In this document: in pieces, positions 34,927 to 43,810 of the stretch | How the letters are laid out: each line of letters begins with the position of its first letter | How positions within the stretch are numbered: the first letter of the stretch is position 1 | Source: Seonamhaeicola sp. ML3 | GTDB taxonomy: Bacteria; Bacteroidota; Bacteroidia; Flavobacteriales; Flavobacteriaceae | Reading direction: 5' to 3' | DNA: 64,000 nucleotides | Assembly: GCF_023273855.1 (NCBI RefSeq) | Contig: NZ_CP096884.1 | Span: 2,294,001-2,358,000, forward strand | Notes under the pieces: model-generated | Database searches by the model: none | What the model was told of the DNA's origin: nothing | What the model saw: the letters and a program-made list of their open reading frames with translations, nothing else | Program-made: the position numbers and the translations under genes

Positions 34927-37113
34927 ATGAAAAAAAATTTTACTCTTCCCATAGAGAGGTGTTTATGTACCCTATTGTTCTTAGCACTTTTCTCGTCAGT
35001 CCCGTCTCAAGCTCAAGTTGTTCTAGAGAACGAGATTAAGATTACCGATTTCGGTTTACATTTTGATGGTTCTAAGGTTACTGGTGGAGCTGCAAACTCT
35101 GGTGATAATGCACCTTACGATTATTTCTTTGGTAGAAATATTTCTGCCCATGGAGATGCTATTAAAACCTATGGTATTTATGTTTTTATGACTTGGTACA
35201 GAGGTGGCAAAAATGACCGACATGTCATGTTAACCAGATACAATACAATTACAGGTACAATGGCCACAATTGAGTTTCCTCATAGACATACGGGGTATCA
35301 AAATCGATACTGGATTGGTGAGTCTCACAACACCATCGCAGTGGGCATCAGTCCTTTAGACGGCACAATTCATTTGTTGTACGATATGCATGCTTACAGT
35401 CCTACAAAACCATCCGATGGTAGTTTGGCTAATGATTATTTTAGATATTCATATTCTGTCAAAGATGCTGCTTCGTTGCCTGATGCCGATTTTACCTTAG
35501 ATAAATTTGTTACAAATGGTACAGGAGGATATAAGCATTTGAGAATGCCAGGGATTGCCCCACAATCTGAATTTCGTGCATTAACATACCCAAGATTCTT
35601 CCAAAATGATGGTGGTGAGACTTTTATGCTCATGCGTGAAGGTGGAAATAACAATGGGATGTTTAAGTTTATAAAATATGATGCCAATACTGGAGAGTGG
35701 GGTAACTTCATAGATTTTAATAGATTAAATGCAAGAAGTCAACCAGGGATTGAATTTAATTGGGGACTTTACGGTGATATGAAATATGTAAACGGAAAGT
35801 TTCGCCTTGGTTTTCAACGTAGGTCTTCAAACAATAATGATAAATATCTATACCAAAACGGGGTGTATTATGCCTATTCAGATGATCAAACGGCTGCTAC
35901 AGGTTGGAAAAATCATAAAGGTGAATCTTTTAGTCTGCCATTATGGGATGCCGATTTTATTAAAGTTATGGAACCAGGAGATTACGTAGAGACAACAAAC
36001 CCAAATAGAGTGCGCATTGTAGGAGGTTTTGATTGGACAGTTACTGCAAATGGTGATGTACATATTAAGAGTCAGGTACGAGATTTGGATAATAACGTTA
36101 CTAAAAACTTACATACCTATAAACCAGCTGGTGCTTCAGAGTTTATAACTACAGAACAATCGATAGCTGGATCTTTTTACACATCAGGGGCTAATGTTTA
36201 TACAGTAGGTTTAAATAACGGTAGGGTTGTTGTATATAAAGCAGAAGGCGGAACTGATAATTTTGAGAAGGTTTATGAGGCTACTACAGGAAGACGTTTC
36301 GATCATGGTGTTGTTCACATAGAAAATGGTAAGGCATACTACTACTTAATGGAAGACAAATCGGGAAGTGCACAACCATTGTATTTACAAATCATAGATT
36401 TAGGCATCGTCGAGAGGGACCCCACGGCGTCCAACAATTTCACTATACAGTCCGTTGGGGAGAGCTGTGCGGGGATGAACAACGGTAAGTTGGTCATCAA
36501 CGGACTGGCATCTCACGATTTTACTACGAGAATAAACAACCAAGACTACAGATTCAATAAGGGTACGACCATAGATGGCCTTGCCCCAGGTATTTACGAT
36601 TTCTGTATCGATGTTGTGGGCGAGGATTACAGCCATTGCTATCAGGTAGAGATTGCCGGAGGCGTAAGCCTAACGGGAAAGCTGGCCTTGGAGAAACAAT
36701 CACTGGCAGTATCGGTAGATACTGGAGCGCCACCGTATACGGTCTACAAGAACGGCGTAGAGGTCCTGGAGACCTACCAGTCGAACTTTGACCTTAGCGT
36801 AGCGCACGGTGACAATGTTGAGGTAAAGGCCAAGGATGCCTGCCAGGGCGTAATGAGCAAGACCATCAACCTTTTGGAGGATCTAAGGGCGTACCCGAAC
36901 CCATCTGACGGTTCGTTCGAGGTCTATATGCCCAGCAGTCTGGAATCGGTTAGTTTGGAGGTGTATAACATCCACTCCCAACTTATCGACGTAAAGACGG
37001 TGCAAACAAATTCGGGAAGGGTACGTTTCGACATCACCGATAAGCCCAATGGTATTTATTTTGTGAAGGTGAACTTGGATAAGCCAGTATTTATTAAATT
37101 AATAAAAAAGTAA
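34927..37113 (+). CDS. T9SS-secreted BNR-4 (PL24/PL25 ulvan-lyase-like) enzyme with shared C-terminal module
   Basis: The signal ends near residue 30 (PSQAQ). The propeller (~31-490) keeps the motif pair His134 (ESHNTI) and His155 (YDMHAY). From about residue 494 a module shared with the proteins at 38067 and 40834 follows (NNFTIQSVGESCAGMNNGKL, GIYDFCIDVVGEDYSHCYQ, KDACQGVMSKTI), with four conserved Cys. The T9SS domain is at ~654-728 (YPNPSDGSFEV, KPNGIYFVKVN). The DNA from about 36405 is far richer in G+C than the first part of the same gene, a switch exactly at the domain boundary. The stop codon is 1 nt before the start of the Fn3 lipoprotein gene, so the two are translationally coupled. 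Confidence 0.82.
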   Translation: MKKNFTLPIERCLCTLLFLALFSSVPSQAQVVLENEIKITDFGLHFDGSKVTGGAANSGDNAPYDYFFGRNISAHGDAIKTYGIYVFMTWYRGGKNDRHVMLTRYNTITGTMATIEFPHRHTGYQNRYWIGESHNTIAVGISPLDGTIHLLYDMHAYSPTKPSDGSLANDYFRYSYSVKDAASLPDADFTLDKFVTNGTGGYKHLRMPGIAPQSEFRALTYPRFFQNDGGETFMLMREGGNNNGMFKFIKYDANTGEWGNFIDFNRLNARSQPGIEFNWGLYGDMKYVNGKFRLGFQRRSSNNNDKYLYQNGVYYAYSDDQTAATGWKNHKGESFSLPLWDADFIKVMEPGDYVETTNPNRVRIVGGFDWTVTANGDVHIKSQVRDLDNNVTKNLHTYKPAGASEFITTEQSIAGSFYTSGANVYTVGLNNGRVVVYKAEGGTDNFEKVYEATTGRRFDHGVVHIENGKAYYYLMEDKSGSAQPLYLQIIDLGIVERDPTASNNFTIQSVGESCAGMNNGKLVINGLASHDFTTRINNQDYRFNKGTTIDGLAPGIYDFCIDVVGEDYSHCYQVEIAGGVSLTGKLALEKQSLAVSVDTGAPPYTVYKNGVEVLETYQSNFDLSVAHGDNVEVKAKDACQGVMSKTINLLEDLRAYPNPSDGSFEVYMPSSLESVSLEVYNIHSQLIDVKTVQTNSGRVRFDITDKPNGIYFVKVNLDKPVFIKLIKK

Positions 37114-37828
37114 GATGAAAAAGGTATATTTATATTTAGCGGTAATGGTAAGTGTTTTAATGTCTTGCAGCAGTGGCGGTGACGGCGATGGAGGCGGACC
37201 TGACCCAGGCCCCGACCCTGTGAACACGGCGCCTACGGTACCCAGTCAGGTGTACCCATTGAGCAATACGTTGTGTATCAACAATAGCGTTGTGTTCGAG
37301 TGGATGGCCTCGACCGATAAGGAGGGCAACCCTATAAGCTATAGGATACAGGTATCCGAGCAGAGCGATTTCTCTACCATGGCACACGATGTAACGAGTT
37401 CGTCGACCTCAAGGGTGATAACCCTTGAAAAGGGGAAGGCGTATTACTGGCGTGTAAGGTCTCGAGACAGCAAGGGTGAGGAGAGTGCGTTTTCCGGAGT
37501 GAGCAATTTCCTGACCGAGGGAGACGGGGTATCGAACCATCTACCGTTTGCACCGAGCTTGGTAGGTCCTGAGCTTAACTCTGAGGTCGATGGTACGAGT
37601 ACGACATTGAGCTGGACGGCGAGCGATGTGGACAATGATGACCTGACCTTCGATGTGTACCTGGACACGAACAGCGACCCGGTAACTAAGGTATCAGAGA
37701 ACCAGGCGGAGACAACTTACAGTGCTACGGGGTTGACGGCATCTATGACGTACTACTTCAAGGTGGTTGTCAAGGATGGCAACGGTGGCGTTACCATCGG
37801 ACAGGTTTGGAGTTTTTCTACTAAATAA
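36405..37828 (+). other. G+C-rich mosaic segment: C-terminal module plus Fn3 lipoprotein
   Basis: Direct counts: 34 of 60 bases are G or C in 36421-36480 and 38 of 60 in 37201-37260, against 21 of 60 in 36301-36360 just upstream and 23 of 60 in the homologous module of the paralog (42361-42420). Codons shift to GTA, AAC, GAC, AAG and GAG. The boundary falls between the propeller and the C-terminal module. This suggests recent recombination with a donor of higher G+C. Confidence 0.7.
37115..37828 (+). CDS. Lipoprotein with two fibronectin-III-like domains (copy 1)
   Basis: The lipobox is LMSC (Cys18), followed by a Ser/Gly/Asp spacer (SSGGDGDGGGPDPGPDPV) and two Fn3-like domains (~40-135 and ~140-237). 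Each ends in a strand typical of the fold (KAYYWRVRSRDSKGEESAFS; MTYYFKVVVKDGNGG). No catalytic residues are recognisable. It starts 1 nt after a T9SS-secreted lyase-like protein, and a near-identical copy follows another such protein at 43053. A constant partnership is likely, for example an anchor or docking partner on the outer membrane, but this is inference. It is almost wholly G+C-rich, unlike most of the window. Confidence 0.8.
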   Translation: MKKVYLYLAVMVSVLMSCSSGGDGDGGGPDPGPDPVNTAPTVPSQVYPLSNTLCINNSVVFEWMASTDKEGNPISYRIQVSEQSDFSTMAHDVTSSSTSRVITLEKGKAYYWRVRSRDSKGEESAFSGVSNFLTEGDGVSNHLPFAPSLVGPELNSEVDGTSTTLSWTASDVDNDDLTFDVYLDTNSDPVTKVSENQAETTYSATGLTASMTYYFKVVVKDGNGGVTIGQVWSFSTK

Positions 37829-38066
37829 TAGTATATTCTCAATAAATAAAGTAAGACTAAAGATCAGTAGTTTGTTCTGTTATAAGATTCGGTTACGTTT
37901 TTACTGCTAATAGGTGTAAAATGTATTTTTGTCTACTTTTTTGGGAACTTTGTTTATGCTGCAAGTGTTAATTTTGTTAGTTAAATAAGTTTTTGAAAAT
38001 AGTCCAAATGCTTCTTTTGGTCTTTTTTAAAAACAAAATGTAAGAACTAAAAAAGATATTATAGCT

Positions 38067-40712
38067 ATGAAAAAAATAACCTATTTTCTGTTCTTCTTGT
38101 TGGGTACCGTAAGTTATGCTCAAAATGTAGAAGCACCTTCTTGGGTTGACTTTGCAGAAAAAAAGTTAACAGGAAACCTATCAGAAGCAACATTAAGCGA
38201 CTTCTCATATACTGGGTATCACTTTTCTGAAAAAGAATTACCAGATGTATCAGGTTGGAATACGATAAGTGTAACCGACTATGGTGCCATTCCAGACGAT
38301 GCAGGTTATGACGATGCCGGTATACAAGCTGCTATTACTGCAGCAGAGATTAGTAATCAACCCACTGTAGTGTTTTTTCCAGCTGGTAGGTACATAGTGT
38401 CTAGTGAGACTACAAAAACGCAACCTATAATTATTAACGGAAGTAATATTGTACTTAAAGGTGCAGGAACGGGAGCAGGTGGTACGGAGATTTATGCCGA
38501 TAAATTCAACGAAAATAAATTTGGTACTGGCATACCACATTATCGTTTCATGTTCATACCTTCCAATACAGAATCAAATGATATCACACAGGTAACTGCA
38601 GCAATTAAGAAAGGGGATTTTGAAATTCAGGTGGCTAGTACAGCTAATTTATCAGTTGGTCAGTATGTAGATTTATTTCAAAAAACAACAGCTAATTTAG
38701 AGGAAAATATGCCAGGGCGTTTGCCCAATGTAACATGGACTGCTATTAATAGAGATGGTATTCGGCCTTTTGAAAAACATTTAATCACAAAAATTTCAGG
38801 AAACACCGTAACATTTAAAAATCCTGTACAGTTAAATATGCCAGTTTCTTCTACAACAGTACTTAAAACTTTTCAAACCATAGGAGAAGTTGGTGTAGAG
38901 GATATCTTATTTACAAGTGGTTGGAAAGATTATCCAGAAAATTTTGTGCATCATGCTAACAGTATAGTTGATGCTGCATGGCAAGCACTTTTTTTTGGAA
39001 ATGTAGCTAATGGATGGGTTAAAAATTGTGATTTTAAGGATTGGAACGAATGTGTTTTTGTAGAGAGAAGTATAGCTGTTACAGTAAAAGATATTCATAT
39101 CTACGGAAAACGTGGCCATACCAGTTATTATTCAAGATATAGCTACGGGGTGCTTTTCGAAAATTGTTTAGATACTTGTGACGAGGGTTTGGTTGATGTC
39201 AACAGAAAAGGTATGTTGCATGGTCCGGGCATGCGCTGGAGTACTACAAGTTCGGTTTTTAAAAATTGCCCCATGCAACCCGACCAGTCAATTGATTGTC
39301 ATGGGTCTCACCCTTATGCCAATTTATTGGACAATATTCAGGGAGGAAAGCTTCTAGGTAACGGTGGTGCAGAGTTGTCATACCCCAATAGTGGACCTTA
39401 TTTAACATTTTGGAATTTTAAACATGATGCCAATTTTACTACTCGGCTGTACGATTTTTGGTGGATATCCGGTGACAACAGAAGAAGAACTCATACATTT
39501 CCAAATCCTATTTTTGTTGGCTTTCAACCTGGAACTGGTGAAAATATAATGTTTAAGAATGAAGGCCTTGATGAGTTGCGTGGACAGCAAGTATACCCAA
39601 ATTCCTTGTTCGACGCTCAACTTCAGCTACGTTTATATGGGGCCTATATGTCGGCGTCTTCTTCCAAAACAGACACAAAAGCCAAATTGGCAAATGATAA
39701 TGAAGATACTACATTTTGGGAATCTGAAAATGCAGGAGCTGGAGAGTGGCTAATGTTAGATTTAGGCATTAACAAAACAGTAAAAGGAATTACCCTAAAA
39801 GAGGCCTCTACACGAATTAAAGATTGGACTCTTGAATATTGGAGCAATAACCAGTGGATTGAACTTGTATCTGATTCTGGAATTGGCACCGAAAAGACAG
39901 TTGATTTTGATGTTGTGGTTGCTCGAAAACTACGTTTCAATATTGTAGATATGTTAGCGGGGCAAGAATCTGCTCCAGCCTCAATTACAGCTTTTGAAAT
40001 TGTACCGGGACCATTGGACTTACCAGCTAATAATTTTACTATTGAAACTATTGGAGAGACCTGTGTCGACAAGCAAAATGGAAAAGTAGTCATCAACGCC
40101 AATGCAACATATAACTATATAGCAACAATTGATAATGGTGCTTCCTACAATTTTACAGATACCACAACTATCGAAAATCTTTCGGCAGGAACCTACGATT
40201 TGTGTATTACTGTCGATGGAGAGGATTTTGAACAATGTTACCAAGTTACCATAGCTGGTGGAGTTAGTTTATCTGGTAAGATAGCTGTTTCCAATAAGTA
40301 TGTTGATGTTACGGTTTCATCCGGGACCGCACCTTTCACAGTAATAAAAAACGGTGAGGAAATTTTTGAAACATACTTAACAGATTTTTCGGTATTTGTT
40401 GAAGAAGGAGATAATATCCAAATAAAGAGTAAGGATGCCTGTCAAGGAGAAATGGTAAAGACTATTCATTTATCAGAGGCCGTAAAAGCCTATCCAAACC
40501 CTTCAGGAGGAGCATTCGAAATTACAATTCCGTATGCTTTAAACGATGTTGATGTTGAAATTTATAATATTCATTCTCAATTGGTTGGCAAAGGACGATA
40601 TAGATTAAGTACCAGTAAAATAAATCTGGATTTAACCGACAAGCCCAATGGCATCTATTTCGTGAAGGTTAACTTGGAGAAGCCCGTATTTATAAAATTA
40701 ATAAAGAAATAG
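38067..40712 (+). CDS. T9SS-secreted right-handed beta-helix enzyme with F5/8-type domain
   Basis: The signal peptide is MKKITYFLFFLLGTVSYAQ. A pectate-lyase-superfamily beta-helix follows (~65-520): VTDYGAIPDDAGYDDAGIQAAI at its start, then VFFPAGRYIVSS and NIVLKGAG. Repeated coils (VKNCDFKDWNECVFVERS, GVLFENCLDTCDEG) and SIDCHGSHPYANLLDN suggest a lyase or hydrolase active face. A galactose-binding-like F5/8 domain follows (~525-645, ANDNEDTTFWESENAGAGEWLMLDLG). Then come the same Cys-containing module (~650-800) and T9SS domain (~807-881) as the BNR-4 proteins, here AT-rich. No CAGGATA element is visible upstream. A polysaccharide lyase is likely; the family is unassigned. Confidence 0.7.
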   Translation: MKKITYFLFFLLGTVSYAQNVEAPSWVDFAEKKLTGNLSEATLSDFSYTGYHFSEKELPDVSGWNTISVTDYGAIPDDAGYDDAGIQAAITAAEISNQPTVVFFPAGRYIVSSETTKTQPIIINGSNIVLKGAGTGAGGTEIYADKFNENKFGTGIPHYRFMFIPSNTESNDITQVTAAIKKGDFEIQVASTANLSVGQYVDLFQKTTANLEENMPGRLPNVTWTAINRDGIRPFEKHLITKISGNTVTFKNPVQLNMPVSSTTVLKTFQTIGEVGVEDILFTSGWKDYPENFVHHANSIVDAAWQALFFGNVANGWVKNCDFKDWNECVFVERSIAVTVKDIHIYGKRGHTSYYSRYSYGVLFENCLDTCDEGLVDVNRKGMLHGPGMRWSTTSSVFKNCPMQPDQSIDCHGSHPYANLLDNIQGGKLLGNGGAELSYPNSGPYLTFWNFKHDANFTTRLYDFWWISGDNRRRTHTFPNPIFVGFQPGTGENIMFKNEGLDELRGQQVYPNSLFDAQLQLRLYGAYMSASSSKTDTKAKLANDNEDTTFWESENAGAGEWLMLDLGINKTVKGITLKEASTRIKDWTLEYWSNNQWIELVSDSGIGTEKTVDFDVVVARKLRFNIVDMLAGQESAPASITAFEIVPGPLDLPANNFTIETIGETCVDKQNGKVVINANATYNYIATIDNGASYNFTDTTTIENLSAGTYDLCITVDGEDFEQCYQVTIAGGVSLSGKIAVSNKYVDVTVSSGTAPFTVIKNGEEIFETYLTDFSVFVEEGDNIQIKSKDACQGEMVKTIHLSEAVKAYPNPSGGAFEITIPYALNDVDVEIYNIHSQLVGKGRYRLSTSKINLDLTDKPNGIYFVKVNLEKPVFIKLIKK

Positions 40713-40747
40713 TTTTAGGTTTTTTTGTAGTTGTTGGCAAATTTACT

Positions 40748-40793
40748 TCAGAACAGTGCAGGATACTTTGGTTTGATTTTAATGCTAATTTTA
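40748..40793 (+). promoter_or_regulatory. PUL promoter element upstream of the third BNR-4 protein
   Basis: TCAG at 40748 and GCAGGATAC at 40758 are 10 nt apart. GGATA starts at 40761 and TAATTTTA at 40786, exactly 25 nt. The ATG is at 40834. Confidence 0.77.
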
Positions 40794-40833
40794 GGGCATC
40801 TATTTTTTATCAGAAATAAAAAACTAGAAGACT

Positions 40834-43038
40834 ATGAAAAAGAAAAACTTTAAAAAAAATATAATTATCAGAAATTTTCTTCTGGTAGTTTTATTGTCTT
40901 ACATTGGTTCAGGTGTTGTAAATGCCCAAGTTACCTTAGAAACCGAAGTTAAGATTACAGATTTGGGTTTACATTTTAATGGAGCCCGTAAATATGATGA
41001 ACGAAGTACAAACATACCAGATAACGGAAATCCAGATTCTTATGATTATATCTTTGGACGTAATATATCAGCACATGGAGATGCAGTAAAGGCCTATGGA
41101 AAATATGTGTTTATGACTTGGTATAGAGGAGGTAAATTAGACAGACATATGATGTTATCTCGTTACAACACTGAAACAGGAACTATCGCAACCATAGAGT
41201 TTCCTCACAGACATACTGGTTATCTAAATCAATGGTGGTTAGGAGAATCTCACAATACGATTGCAGTTGGTATTAGTCCTTTAGATGGTACAATACATAT
41301 GTTGTTTGATATGCATGCCTACAGACCTACAACTGCAGGTGGTAGTTTATCAGACGATTATTTTAGATACGCGTATTCAGTAAAGAATGCAGCCACCTTA
41401 CCAGATGCAGAATTTACTTTAGATAAGTTTGTACAAGATGCTAATGGGCGTTATAAACATTTAAGGCTAACAGGTAACATTAATCAAACTGAATTTCACG
41501 GATTAACATATCCCTCTTTTTTCTTAAACGACCAAGGAGATTTATTAATGAAAATGAGGGAAGGAGGACATACAAATGGAATGTACAAGTTTACAAAGTA
41601 TGACGCCAGTTCAGGTCATTGGACAGACTTCACTGATTTTAATAGATTAAACGCAAAGAATCAACCTGGGATTACCTACAATTGGGGTTTGTATGGAGAT
41701 ATTAAATATGCAAATGGAAAAATAAGAGTTGGCTATCAGCGTAGATCAGCAAATACTAATGATAAATTTAGCCATCAAAATGGTATTTATTATGCATATT
41801 CAGATAATCAGGATGGATCTGATGGCTGGAAGAACCACAAAGGAGAACCGATTTCTGTTCCCCTTTATGATTCTGATTTAATAAAAATAGCAGAACCTGG
41901 AGATTTTGTTCAAACCACTCAAAAAGATCAGGCTCGCATCACAGGCGGACTTCATTTTACTGTTACTGATAATGGTGATGAACATTTTATTAGTAGTATA
42001 AGAGATGCTGAATTTAACGTTACTAAAAGACTACATACCTATAGACCAGCAGGTGAAATAGAGTTTACAACAACAGACGATTTTGCTGGTGGGTCAACAA
42101 TCTATACCTCTGGTAACAATATTTATATAATAGGCTTGGAAAACGATCGTGTTTATGTGGAAAAAGCAGCAGGAGGAACTAATGATTTTGAAAGGGTTTA
42201 TCAGGCAACCAGTGGACTTATATTTGATCATGGTGTGGTACATGTTTATAATGGTAAGGCCTATTATTATTTAATGGAAAAAAAGTCAGGTAATGCAATG
42301 CCATTATACTTACAAATTATCGATTTAGATATTGATCCAGTAGACCCTACCTTATCAAATAATTTTACCATTCAAACTATTAGTGAAACCTGTGCAGGGA
42401 AGGCCAATGGAAGACTTTCTATAAACGCTGCTGCTGCTTTCAATTATACAACTACCATAAATGGTGTGAATTATGATTTTACAAAAAATTTAGAGGTTAA
42501 CGACTTATCTCCTGGTACATATGATTTTTGTATAGACTTAGACGGTATGGATGAACGTTACTGTTACCAAGTGGAAATAGAAGGTGGTACTAGTTTATCT
42601 GGTAAAATGGAGATTGTTAAGCAGGCCGTTGAAGTTTCAGTTACTTCTGGAGAATCCCCTTATAGTATCTTTAAGAACGGGGTCAAGATAATGGAGACAA
42701 ACCAAACAACATTCTTTATTAATGCCAATCATGGTGATAATATTGTTGTAAAAAGCAAGGACGCTTGCCAAGGTGAAATGGGAACGACCGTAAATTTCTT
42801 TGAGGATATAAAAGCATATCCAAATCCATCAAGTGGAGTATTTGAAATTTTTATGCCAAATGTTTCCAAAGAAGTTAATGTTGAGATTTATAATATTCAC
42901 TCGCAGTTGGTAGCAACAAATACTCTGGCTCCAAATACGAATAGAATGACTTTAGATATAGAAAATAAACCAAATGGTATTTACTTTGCCAAGGTTGGCT
43001 TTGAAAACCCAGTATTTATTAAATTAATAAAAAAGTAA
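40834..43038 (+). CDS. T9SS-secreted BNR-4 (PL24/PL25 ulvan-lyase-like) enzyme with shared C-terminal module
   Basis: The signal ends near residue 31 (GVVNAQ). The propeller has His140 (ESHNTI) and His161 (FDMHAY), the same spacing as the other two paralogs. A unique insertion (KYDERSTNIPDNGNPDS, ~53-69) replaces the GSKVTSGAS region of its relatives. The Cys module starts near residue 502 (NNFTIQTISETCAGKANGRL) and the T9SS domain near 659. Unlike the 34927 gene, the module here has the AT-rich base composition of the host. A second Fn3 lipoprotein gene follows after 14 nt. Three related enzymes suggest division of labour over differently substituted parts of the polymer. Confidence 0.82.
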   Translation: MKKKNFKKNIIIRNFLLVVLLSYIGSGVVNAQVTLETEVKITDLGLHFNGARKYDERSTNIPDNGNPDSYDYIFGRNISAHGDAVKAYGKYVFMTWYRGGKLDRHMMLSRYNTETGTIATIEFPHRHTGYLNQWWLGESHNTIAVGISPLDGTIHMLFDMHAYRPTTAGGSLSDDYFRYAYSVKNAATLPDAEFTLDKFVQDANGRYKHLRLTGNINQTEFHGLTYPSFFLNDQGDLLMKMREGGHTNGMYKFTKYDASSGHWTDFTDFNRLNAKNQPGITYNWGLYGDIKYANGKIRVGYQRRSANTNDKFSHQNGIYYAYSDNQDGSDGWKNHKGEPISVPLYDSDLIKIAEPGDFVQTTQKDQARITGGLHFTVTDNGDEHFISSIRDAEFNVTKRLHTYRPAGEIEFTTTDDFAGGSTIYTSGNNIYIIGLENDRVYVEKAAGGTNDFERVYQATSGLIFDHGVVHVYNGKAYYYLMEKKSGNAMPLYLQIIDLDIDPVDPTLSNNFTIQTISETCAGKANGRLSINAAAAFNYTTTINGVNYDFTKNLEVNDLSPGTYDFCIDLDGMDERYCYQVEIEGGTSLSGKMEIVKQAVEVSVTSGESPYSIFKNGVKIMETNQTTFFINANHGDNIVVKSKDACQGEMGTTVNFFEDIKAYPNPSSGVFEIFMPNVSKEVNVEIYNIHSQLVATNTLAPNTNRMTLDIENKPNGIYFAKVGFENPVFIKLIKK

Positions 43039-43053
43039 GATAAAAAAGTAAAA
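43028..43053 (+). repeat. 13-nt tandem duplication between stop codon and lipoprotein start
   Basis: TAAAAAAGTAAGA (43028-43040) is followed directly by TAAAAAAGTAAAA. The homologous junction at 37113 has one copy only. The extra unit widens the stop-to-start gap from 1 to 14 nt. Confidence 0.75.
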
Positions 43054-43766
43054 TGAAAAAGGTATATACATATTTAGCGGTAATGATAAGTTTATTGATG
43101 TCGTGCAGCAGTGGCGGCGACGGTGATGGCGGTGGTCCAGACCCGGGCCCCGACCCAGTCAACACGGCACCTACGGTACCGAGCCAGGTGTACCCATTGA
43201 GCAACACGCTGTGTATCAACAATAGCGTTGTGTTCGAGTGGATGGCCTCGACCGATAAGGAGGGCAATCCCATAAGCTACAGGGTACAGATATCCGAGCA
43301 GAGCGATTTCTCTACCATGGCGCACGATGTAACAAGTTCGTCGACCTCAAGGGTGATAACCCTTGAAAAGGGTAAGGCGTATTACTGGCGCGTAAGGTCC
43401 CGGGACAGCAAGGGCGAGGAGAGTGCGTTTTCCGGAGTGAGCAATTTTCTTACCGAGGGAGACGGGGTATCGAACCACCTACCGTTTGCACCGAGCTTGG
43501 TAGGTCCTGAGCAGGACTCCGAGGTCGATGGTACGAGTGCGACATTGAGCTGGACGGCGAGCGATGTGGACAATGACGACCTGACCTTCGATGTGTACCT
43601 GGACACGAACAGCGACCCGGTAACGAAGGTGTCGGAGAACCAGGCGGAGACAACGTACAGTGCCACGGGATTGACGGCATCTACGACGTACTACTTCAAG
43701 GTGGTTGTCAAGGATGGCAACGGTGGCGTTACCATCGGACAGGTTTGGAGTTTTGCTACTAAATAA
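43053..43766 (+). CDS. Lipoprotein with two fibronectin-III-like domains (copy 2)
   Basis: It differs from the copy at 37115 by only about ten residues out of 237 (for example T6 for L, I12 and L14 in the signal, EQD for ELN near residue 153, A for S near the end). The lipobox, Gly/Asp spacer and both Fn3 domains are unchanged. The DNA is also nearly identical and G+C-rich from about 43095. Such high identity within a locus of diverged paralogs points to recent duplication or gene conversion. It follows a T9SS-secreted BNR-4 protein, as copy 1 does. Confidence 0.82.
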   Translation: MKKVYTYLAVMISLLMSCSSGGDGDGGGPDPGPDPVNTAPTVPSQVYPLSNTLCINNSVVFEWMASTDKEGNPISYRVQISEQSDFSTMAHDVTSSSTSRVITLEKGKAYYWRVRSRDSKGEESAFSGVSNFLTEGDGVSNHLPFAPSLVGPEQDSEVDGTSATLSWTASDVDNDDLTFDVYLDTNSDPVTKVSENQAETTYSATGLTASTTYYFKVVVKDGNGGVTIGQVWSFATK

Positions 43767-43810
43767 CTGGAATAACAATACCAAAGAATAAGAATCTTAG
43801 GATTTATATA

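Larger units (their letters stand above)
37115..43766 (+). repeat. ~700-bp direct repeat (Fn3 lipoprotein gene), copies 37115-37828 and 43053-43766
   Basis: The two copies are in the same orientation, 5938 nt apart, and nearly identical in DNA and protein. Recombination between them would delete the beta-helix gene and the third BNR-4 gene. Confidence 0.8.

Noticed and set aside
39644-40102. 152-aa minus-strand frame inside the beta-helix gene
   Set aside because: Antisense shadow of a well-supported F5/8 domain.
34927-43038. Reading the G+C-rich segment as codon optimisation for high expression
   Set aside because: The equally or more abundant-looking SusC and propeller coding sequences remain AT-rich, and the paralogous modules with the same protein sequence use AT-rich codons.
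43382-43784. Long minus-strand open frames opposite the Fn3 lipoprotein genes (also 37157-37668)
   Set aside because: They are by-products of the G+C-rich sequence with few stop codons; the protein sequences are low-quality and have no signals or motifs.
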